In this document: one piece after another, positions 10,850-16,998 of the stretch
Layout: each line of letters starts with the position of its first letter
Numbering within the stretch: position 1 is the stretch's first letter
NCBI GenBank assembly: GCA_025331125.1
Contig: JAOALB010000331.1
Coordinates: forward strand, 1-16,998
Source of the DNA: Mycogone perniciosa
Lineage: Eukaryota; Ascomycota; Sordariomycetes; Hypocreales; Hypocreaceae
DNA length: 16,998 nt
Direction: 5' to 3'
The notes under the pieces: generated by a model
What the model was told of the DNA's origin: nothing
The model's database searches: none
The model's input: only the letters and a program-made list of their open reading frames with translations
Position numbers and translations under genes: made by a program

Positions 10850-11006
10850 TTTATCCGTCTTTACTCTCCCTTTTACACGCTTTTCCTACTGGCTCCTCTG
10901 TTGCTACGCCATCACCCTCCCTCCTTCAAGCACTGGCCTTCCCACGCCAGTTTCTTTATGCCCAAATTTCCCTTGCTTTCCCTCTACCAACACCAACACT
11001 AACACC
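10850..11006 (+). promoter_or_regulatory. Pyrimidine-rich leader/promoter of the 11007 gene
   Basis: The strand is strongly C/T-rich from about 10858 to 10990 and ends in a CAACAC-type stretch with CACC directly before the ATG. Such CT-rich leaders are common just upstream of fungal transcription and translation starts. An AT-rich TTGAATATTTAAG motif at about 10815-10828 could serve as a TATA-like element. The exact start of transcription cannot be seen. Confidence 0.4.
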
Positions 11007-12209
11007 ATGACCTACTACGACACCGTGCGGACTAAAGCCGACTTCCTCAAGGTCGCAGCAGACAAGAAGGCCACAAGCTTCGAGGCCCTGCGGAACTCGT
11101 CTTTCTGGAGGAGTGCTGCCAGCAGTTGGGGCATCAAGCAGCTGTGTAGTAGCCGAGTGCTCTGCGCTAAACCTACGCATAACCTCCCCATCCTCGAGTC
11201 TCTGATTAACAAAATCGATGAAAATAAATTCGATCCAACCATCGTGAGCTTCATCAGCGGCCCAGGAGACCTGCGCGTGCTGCGCGAGCTGTCAGAGTCC
11301 CAGATCGTCCGCCGCTACGAGTCGGAAAGCCTAGGCTACGTGTGGTCCGCATTGGCTCGGTTGTTGGGCCCAGAAGGGTACGTGGAGGCAACCGCTGCCT
11401 CGCAGAGAGCCCAGAGGGAGAGACGGGCGCCAGACCTTTACGGAGATTTTGTGTCGTCCTTGGACGCCGCGCTCGACGAAGGCGGCGCTAGCCGACCTCC
11501 CACGGCTTCTTCTCATGCTCCTTCTAGCACGGGATATACCGTCAACGTAAAGGCTCAAGATACTCTTGTCGAGGACTACACCAGCCGCTTCTTGAACTGT
11601 GCCGTTAGGTGCGTGATCAACTATTGCCAGCCACCGGACAAGGCGGCTCCGTATCTACAATTTCGAGACGAGAGGCTGTCCTACGCGCATGGAGAAAATG
11701 AAAAAAGGATTGAAGCTATCGACGACGGTGGGATAGAATACCCAGTTCCGGGTGGGGAAGGGTCCCAAGTCGCGATACTGGAGGCGAAACGCTGCTTTCA
11801 AAAAATTGAGAACAACAGGGCTACTGTTGCGGACGAGCTACTGGGCCAACTTGTGGGGGAGGCTCTGACCTTGCGCTTGTCAGATATCCAACGCCCTACC
11901 CAAGATGAGTAAGTGTCCGCTGTTATTTCCTGATCTTGTGTATCAAGGCGAATGCTAATGCCTGGAAGCGTCATCTCCATTGTCGCTGTCAAGCACTTCG
12001 TCAAGTTCTTTCACTTCAACATGACCAATGAGTTTGTTGAAGGATTTGAAGCACTAGACCCCAAGGCTGAAACCAATGATGAGACTGTGTTCATGCGTGT
12101 TGAATCAACAAAGTGGTTCGATCTGGTTGACGGGAGCAGCCGCAAGCGCTTCATACGCCACCTGGCAGCTTTGATAAAGTGGGCGCATCCTGCTGGCGAG
12201 GCTTATTAA
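11007..12209 (+). CDS. PD-(D/E)XK nuclease-like protein, one intron
   Basis: The first exon is 11007-11908 and the second 11969-12209. The 60 nt intron has a GTAAGT donor, a GCTAATG branch-like site and a GAAG acceptor, and phases agree (2 nt + 1 nt). The product is 380 residues. A PD-(D/E)XK core is suggested by Glu187/Glu189 in a helix-like stretch, Asp239/Asp240 in AIDDGGIEY, then the strand VAILEAKR with Glu259-x-Lys261, followed by a helix DELLGQLVGEAL with Gln281. That order, with D, ExK and a following Gln, is the signature of this nuclease fold; similar domains occur in many unnamed fungal proteins. Residues 160-175 are a Ser/Pro/Ala-rich linker before the core. The N-terminal 150 residues are helical-looking and unrecognised. 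The second exon continues a strand-rich segment (VISIVAVKHFVKFFHF) and a Trp-containing C-terminus. There is no signal peptide. The start has a good context (CACCATGA). The fold is inferred from the motif; activity is not shown. Confidence 0.8.
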
Positions 12210-12625
12210 GTCGCGGAAGCCTGCTAGACAGCCTTTTTTTTTTTTGGAGTAGCTCTGTTTGGGTTGTACGTCTTTGCTATTCGGGCTGCAGCGGCCTGTG
12301 CGACACCTATTTCAGACTAGTTTTATGTATCTCCACTAAAATACAGTGCTAGAAATTTCCAAACTTAGTGAACAGCTCCCGCAACAGCCTCAAGGCAAAG
12401 TTTCCAACACATTACTCTTCTAATAAACTTGCTCTAGATACATAACTCTGATTGCAGTAGATAACACTTCTTACACTTTTTTTTTTAGGAAACTCTATTA
12501 TGTGCTTTACGAAAGGTACGCGCAGCGAATCAATTCTTTCGAAATTTGTTCAATTTTTATTTAGTGCAGTAACATGAGATTTGCCCATTTGAACCTTGAA
12601 CGTCGATAGTGTCTGTTGCGTTGGA
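12210..12625. other. Shared 3' spacer between convergent genes
   Basis: This lies between the stop codons of two genes pointing at each other. It contains two T runs (about 12233-12245 and 12478-12486) and AT-rich stretches consistent with 3' untranslated regions of both. No gene is seen. Confidence 0.5.
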
Positions 12626-13736
12626 TCAACTCTTTCTATGTTTGCCCTTGTGGAGTGGCTCCCTTGTTTGGAGAGTGTCTAAATGTACCATATCGTTCAG
12701 TTCACTGGTGTCTACCTTAAAGTCCTCTGTGTAATCTGGAGGATGCAGAAGCGACAATACTCGATCCCAGAAGTTATTATAAGGTAGAAATGGAATGGTT
12801 ACATGTCGAATGAGTATAGGTGACGAGCCCCAGCTTAGAGTAGGGATGGAAGGGTGGTCGAGCTTCTCAAGAAAGGTTGAAGGTATATCTGCTGAAAAAA
12901 GGTGCATGTGCTCTTTGTCATCCTTTTTGGTGAAGAAAACGTATGACTGGAACGAGGCGAAATTAGAAACCAACAAAACAATATAAATGTTTGAGCACTG
13001 ACTAGGAATGTTGATGGTTCAGTGTTCCGCCCGTCGAGGGCATGTTGTTGACGCTGGGCTACGCCTATCAGGAGCGCCACGATATAGGGGTCATGAAAGG
13101 CGTCCGGAGGCATGACTTTCTGTAGTTTTATACGATACAACTCCACGCCTGGCTTGTGGTATCGTGTTCCTTGAACTCCACAGACGCCGTCGCGACGAAT
13201 TTCATCGATTTTCGTAGAATCAACATACGCAGCGATAGGGGGAACTTGCCCATTGCGTGCCTTTATCCGATTATTGCCAGGAAAGAACACCACGCAAGGA
13301 AGAGCTCTAACGTGGCAGTCATTGAAGTAAAAGTGAAGATTTTTACTATGAACGTGTGTCCATTAATACGAATAACAACAGTTTTAGTTGTACGAGTGGT
13401 GTGCTGTCAAACTCACAGCGCTTGGAATGGGCCGTTCTTAGCACCTAGAGTACCAAAGAACATGCTATGGCGTGTCGCAGATCCATTGAAAGTGCAGAGA
13501 CGCTCGATATACCACAGAAGCAACGGGTCCTTTGCTGGGCTAGGCTCTATGTCTAGAAGTGCAGCGGGGACTGCTTCTTGAAACTTGAATCCTAGAAGCT
13601 CAACATGACGACTAGTCCAAAGGGAGGGATCAACGATCAGTCGCTCACGAGAGTAACGTCGTACCAGTTGATAGATTGATGGCTGGATATTCTGGTGAGG
13701 CGGTGAGGCGGCCGACGAAGGCGATGGAGAATCCAT
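12626..13736 (-). CDS. Uncharacterised 327-residue fungal protein, three exons
   Basis: Exon 1 is 13736-13417, exon 2 13345-13003 and exon 3 12946-12626. Intron 1 (71 nt) has GTGAGT and CATAG; intron 2 (56 nt) has GTCAGT, a TTCTAAT branch-like site and TTCCAG. Phases agree at both joints and the total is exactly 328 codons with the stop. I chose the ATG at 13736, although the frame is open further upstream, because the codons before it look like a Thr/Phe-rich leader. The N-terminus is Ser/Pro-rich (residues 1-18), followed by YSRERLIVDPSLW and a likely helical region. Exon 2 begins KNLHFYFND and includes PCVVFFPGNNRI, then IDEIRRDG and DPYIVALLIGVAQRQ. Exon 3 opens SYVFFTKKDDKEHMHLFSAD. I recognise no named domain, catalytic motif, signal peptide or membrane segment. 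The alternating strands suggest a compact cytosolic or nuclear fold. The model rests on splice signals and phase only. Confidence 0.7.
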
Positions 13737-13841
13737 TGAGAATACGAACGACAAAAAAGATTGTAGTTGGAAGATAGCAAAGGGAAGCGTGCGAGGAGTG
13801 AAAGTGAACGTAAATGTCGGGGTGATGATGATGAAAGGGAG

Positions 13842-13866
13842 GACGCAGGGACGCAGGGACGCAGTG
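13842..13866. repeat. Short tandem repeat, GGACGCAG x3
   Basis: The 8 bp unit is repeated three times in the 5' region of the 327-residue minus-strand gene, about 110-130 bp upstream of its ATG. It is a minor minisatellite. Confidence 0.5.
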
Positions 13867-13932
13867 TAATTTAACATGCACACGCCACAGGCTGCTTTAT
13901 CACCTTCTATCGGTACGTACTCATTCGAGTGG

Positions 13933-13969
13933 AGCACAGTGTGCTGGAACGATCTAGAAACACTGTGCT
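13933..13969. repeat. Perfect 9 bp inverted repeat upstream of the 13736 gene
   Basis: AGCACAGTG (13933-13941) and CACTGTGCT (13961-13969) are exact reverse complements with a 19 bp spacer. It sits about 200 bp upstream of the ATG of the minus-strand gene, so an operator-like or structural role is possible but unproven. Confidence 0.4.
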
Positions 13970-14215
13970 AGGAAACGCATGCCTGAGTAATCGGAACACC
14001 ATCCGATCGTCCGTGGCATAATACCTTATCCCCAAATCCCAAGTATTCAATATTTAACAACCCTAGACCGCATTCGTGAAGATGGTAGGGAAGCATATTA
14101 TTTACCGTTTTCATAGCAATATAATTCCAAGGACCTCAGCAATAAGAACTCCCATACTAAAGCCAATAGACGCTACCCCGATAAGACTCGAGAATTTTAA
14201 AAATAGACCCATGCG

Positions 14216-14731
14216 TTAGGAAATCCCCCTCCCGTTTTCCGCAACATATTTGAGGATTGCCTGTTCATCTTCCTCCGTCAGATCAATCCGCTGAGGCTTT
14301 GGTCCCAGCGCCTTCTTCAAGGTATCTGCATCACCACCGTGTTCAGCGTATGTTTTGCAGTATTTGCTGATCTCATCGGCCGTGGCATCTTGAAGACGGA
14401 TTAGACCTACAATTTAACTTAGGTAAGGGAGTTTACCTTGAGCACGTGGTGTCCTCTGGGCGTTCTCGAAGGAAATGACTATATAACGGTTTTTTATGCT
14501 GAAAGATGTGAATGATTTGTCTAGAATTTCCAGATCCACTAACATAATGATGGTAGTAGCCGGATTTTATGTGATGGAAAGGGATGGTCTTGCAATATTC
14601 TTGGTAAGAATGTCAAAAAGAGCACTGGGCAAGCAATATATACCTAAAGACCGAACGCCACCTCGAAATTCATTATCACGTTGTGCTGACCCCAGCTCTA
14701 TGGACAGCTGGGCCGCTGTTAGGCTTTCCAT
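14216..14731 (-). CDS. Uncharacterised small protein, short introns
   Basis: The best-supported part is the last exon, 14406-14216, with a polar helical sequence including ADEISKYCKTYAEHGG, LGPKPQRIDLTEEDEQAI and a stop at 14218-14216. It joins in phase to 14437 through a 30 nt segment with a GTAAAC donor, CTAAG and a GTAG acceptor; that segment contains an in-frame stop, so removal is required. Upstream, the frame reads NRYIVISFENAQRTPRAQG back to an ATG at 14545, giving 99 residues. Alternatively an exon 14731-14644 (MESLTAAQLSIELG..., AQRDNEFRGG) joins to 14538 through a 105 nt intron (GTATAT...TTAG) in correct phase, giving 126 residues; I prefer this because that exon also looks coding. 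No domain is recognised. A 30 nt intron is unusually short, so a small deletion inside an old intron, and hence a decaying gene, is possible. Confidence 0.45.
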
Positions 14732-15293
14732 GATCTCATTTCACCGCTGTTTGATTTCTTCTGTCGTTCCACTGCGTCGGCTACAATCAGTGTATATTGT
14801 CCGTATTGAGCATAAATATATCCGCTCACCGATACTACAATGTCCATGTGACGCGACTAGAAGGTCTTCGATACACTTAGATATACATTTTTTGACCCAG
14901 CAACTTTGGTAGATAAAACCAAATTGTGCCAGCACTCTGAGGTGATTAGGTCGAGTACGATTTCCATAACTCAAGTACGAAGTACGAAGTGCCTCAATCC
15001 ATTCTACATTGTGGATGACTCAGCAGCGTAACACTTATTCCCCTACGATTACTAAGTGAGAAGTGGTCGGCACACCAGGTTTTGGTCTCAAAATGGGCCC
15101 AAAAAAGAACCATCATGTGACAGCCGGAGCTAGGATCATCAGGCATCAACACCAACCCCGCCCCCGCCAAAATTTGGGTTCTACGAAAAACCATCGGAGA
15201 AGAAATATAACGCGCGTTTCGGCCAGATCAGAAACCACACTCGCGAGCCAGATTCAAGAACACTCCTCTCTCTCTACAACTCAAGCTATTCCA
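14732..15293. other. Spacer with possible extra minus-strand coding traces
   Basis: On the minus strand, 14732-14800 reads ADAVERQKKSNSGE in a frame one base off from the next exon, preceded by a good intron end (GTGAGC...CTGAT...TTGTAG, 49 nt). This may be a decayed upstream part of the 14216-14731 gene. On the plus strand, the bases before 15294 form a CT-rich leader for the next gene. A 7 bp unit, gtacgaa, is repeated at about 14976-14990. Confidence 0.35.
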
Positions 15294-15761
15294 ATGAGTG
15301 AAGGCGGGGAGCAGATCATTGTGGAGGATGTCGATGCCACGGAACAGGCAGTTTTGCAAAATCTAACCACCTGGTTAGCGGCAAATCCGAATGCACAATG
15401 GCGAGCTAGCAACTTTTCCGACCGCATCGAACAATGTGTAAGCGACGTAAATGATATTATACGACCACTTAAGCCAAAGGTTTGTACTCTACCAAGTATA
15501 TACAAGACTACCAGCTAATATGTATAGTACGCAAGTCTCAGCTGGGCCATTTGCAGAATCAAACTGCCCACCTTATACACTAGGCAGGCAGGAGTATGGA
15601 TGCCAATCATTGGTTATAATGGATGTGGGATTGATGATCAGGACCTTTCGTATGAGTTGGTAAAGGGCAAGAAATATCAAATGCTTAACCCCACTCGGCG
15701 GGTGACGTTGAGGATTAAGGAGGATGAAGCATTGTACCTGTTGTGGCTTTTTAAAGACTGA
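15294..15761 (+). CDS. Uncharacterised 139-residue protein, one intron
   Basis: Exon 1 is 15294-15479 and exon 2 15528-15761. The 48 nt intron has GTTTGT, GCTAAT and TATAG, and both joints are phase 0. The N-terminal part (residues 1-62) is acidic then helical, with IIVEDVDATEQ and TTWLAANPNAQWRASNF. The C-terminal part begins YASLSWAICRIKLP, includes VWMPIIGYNGCGIDDQDLSY and ends with a basic/strand-rich tail and LLWLFKD. I recognise no domain, signal peptide or membrane helix. The frame is open upstream to an ATG at 15063, but those codons are basic and repetitive and look like a leader; the ATG at 15294 follows a CT-rich stretch and an ATTCCA context, so I chose it. The stop lies 20 bp from the stop of the converging minus-strand gene, so transcripts of the two probably overlap. 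Confidence 0.65.
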
Positions 15762-15781
15762 CTTTGAAAAGATATAATCTA

Positions 15782-16998
15782 TTATGCCAATACTTTTCTG
15801 AGATTATCCGGTGTATTGCCTTTAATATTGAGTAAGCGTTTAGCGTTGTCCATCATCTCCTCCAGATTTGTTAGGGACATATTGTCGTACCAAAGCTCTC
15901 GCAAGTGGTCGCAACACCCTCCATTCGATAGATGTCATGGAAGTGAGTGAAAGCGGGTCGATTATCGAGGTCTTCAGGCCACGAGCCAGGGTGATCAAGA
16001 CAGGCGGAACTAAATTCGTTGTTGAAAGAAAGTGAGTCATGAAAATGAGCGGAAGTAGGTTGATTATCGAGGTCTTCAGGCCACGAGCCAGGGTGATCAA
16101 GACAGGCGGAGCTGAATTCATTGTTGAAAGAAAGTGAGTCATGAAAATGAGCGGAAGTAGGTTGATTATCGAGGTCTTCAGGCCACAAGCCAGGGTGATC
16201 GAGACAAGCGGAGCTGAATTCATTGGGAGCGAATGCTTCGCTCGCAGCCTGTGCTAGAGTATAAAGGCCTGAAGAGGTCTCTTCATTTCCAAGGGTTGTG
16301 GAATTCTCGGAAACGGCTTCTCTCACATTCTCTATGGAGTGCTGTCGCGAATCTGGTGCTTGTGTTGGATGTTCTGGAGAAGGGCTGAATGTGATGCTAC
16401 AGTCCCTCCTCGCAACAACACTAACAACTGTGTCCGGCCACCTAGGCTGGTGGCGTTTCCTTCTTGGATTCTCATCGTCCTGTGCCTCGGTCCCGGCAGC
16501 ATCGCGTTTCCGTTTATCTGGTTCACCGTCGTATGTAATATAGTGCTCCTTGGGCCAAATCAACTGCCGATATTCATCAAGAATCGCTTGTGCCGCCAAT
16601 TTTGCCTCATTCGAGTATTTACTCAACCATTCGCTCTCTTTCATCTCAGCAAGATGGTTTTTAAATTTGTGCCTCGAGTGGGTATTATTCTTATCCCAAC
16701 TTGCTATCATATTAGTTTAAATCAACATGCAGAGGTTCCTGATCTCTTACATCTGGTCTGGAATGTCATCGCAGAGTAGAGGGCCATAATCAATCTCTTT
16801 GCTGTCCGGCTGAAGCGCCTTGCAAAATTTTACTCGTTTTCGACCACCCATGATGATAGTAGTGTAATCTGCCTCACATCCATAAGCTATCCCGGCCTCT
16901 TGCATAAAGGTCGTCACACTGGACGCAACAGTGCGGCTCACTGAAGCTGGTTGAGAATGTAGAAAACTCTGAAACACGAGGACACAAATGAACCTGTA
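15782..16998 (-). CDS. Partial unknown protein with 34-residue tandem repeats, possible frameshift
   Basis: The gene runs off the right edge, so its start is missing. The first visible exon (to 16751) reads VFQSFLHSQPASVSRTVASS, then EAGIAYGCEADYTTIIMGGRKRVKFCKAL. A 51 nt intron (16750-16700; GTAAGA, ACTAAT, GCAAG) leads in phase to exon 2 with WDKNNTHSRHKFKNHLAEM and a bipartite basic patch (KRKRD and RRKRHQPR, about 16445-16530) resembling a nuclear localisation signal. The C-terminal third has three copies of a 34-residue unit starting NEFSSACLDHPG. After the repeats the open frame stops at 15871, but a neighbouring frame continues with LRELWYDNMSLTNLEEMMDN to a stop at 15784-15782 and looks coding. 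A one-base change near 15935-15940, or a weak-donor intron (GTTGCG...CTGGAG, 56 nt), would join them. No domain is recognised; a nuclear role is inference. Confidence 0.6.
15932..16226 (-). repeat. 102 bp in-frame tandem repeat, about 2.9 copies
   Basis: Units begin at 15956, 16058 and 16160 on +, an exact 102 bp (34 codon) period, with a partial degenerate unit at the left side. The copies differ at only a few bases, so expansion is recent. It lies within the coding region of the minus-strand gene and keeps frame. Confidence 0.9.

Larger units (their letters stand above)
8770..11006. other. Gene-free spacer of 2.2 kb with repeats and the next gene's leader
   Basis: I see no credible gene. 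The stretch at 8770-8900 is AT-rich. A long imperfect inverted repeat lies at 9427-9894 and a 14 bp perfect palindrome at 10084-10097. Frames reported here by simple scanning lack domain-like composition. The last 150 bases are a pyrimidine-rich leader to the gene at 11007. Confidence 0.55.

Noticed and set aside
10730..11002. 90-codon plus-strand frame ending 4 nt before the ATG at 11007
   Set aside because: Its hydrophobic content comes from the CT-rich leader, it is out of frame with the gene and it has no domain.
14496..14912. 138-codon plus-strand frame
   Set aside because: It lies opposite the spliced minus-strand gene, whose sequence looks more protein-like.
15063..15293. Upstream in-frame extension of the 139-residue protein
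   Set aside because: Basic and low-complexity; the downstream ATG at 15294 has a better leader and context, so this is treated as 5' UTR.

Overview
The window looks like an accessory stretch of a filamentous ascomycete genome (Pezizomycotina). The reasons are a HET-domain gene typical of these fungi, several genes broken by 48-105 nt introns with GT(A/G)AG-type donors and CTAAY-like branch points, retrotransposon debris, and long gene-free, AT-richer spacers. No rRNA, tRNA, CRISPR or bacterial signal was seen. All gene models were built by eye from reading frames and splice signals, without database searches.

Layout, left to right: a candidate solo LTR (82-335); a HET-domain protein gene on + (541-2870, short first exon inferred); a gene-free spacer; a decayed retrotransposon gag relic on + (4849-5985) whose three in-frame stops all fit C-to-T changes; an unrecognised open frame on + (6602-7393); a broken gene on - (7609-8725) encoding an animal-type phosphomevalonate-kinase-like domain fused to an adenine-phosphoribosyltransferase-like domain; a 2.2 kb spacer holding an imperfect long inverted repeat (9427-9489 / 9832-9894).

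The right third is denser. It has a 380-residue PD-(D/E)XK nuclease-like protein on + (11007-12209, one intron), a 327-residue unknown protein on - (12626-13736, two introns), a small unknown gene on - (14216-14731, with a possible 30 nt intron), a 139-residue unknown protein on + (15294-15761, one intron) and, converging on it with only 20 bp between stop codons, a partial gene on - (15782 to the right edge) with a nuclear-localisation-like basic patch and three copies of a 34-residue tandem repeat.

The genes do not form an obvious pathway. A HET gene, a nuclease-like gene, lineage-restricted unknown genes, a broken enzyme fusion and transposon relics together resemble a fast-evolving accessory or subtelomere-like region. 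A joint role, for example in allorecognition or defence, is only speculation. The most checkable new points are the kinase-phosphoribosyltransferase fusion, the nuclease-like core, the repeat-bearing protein and the very short intron.
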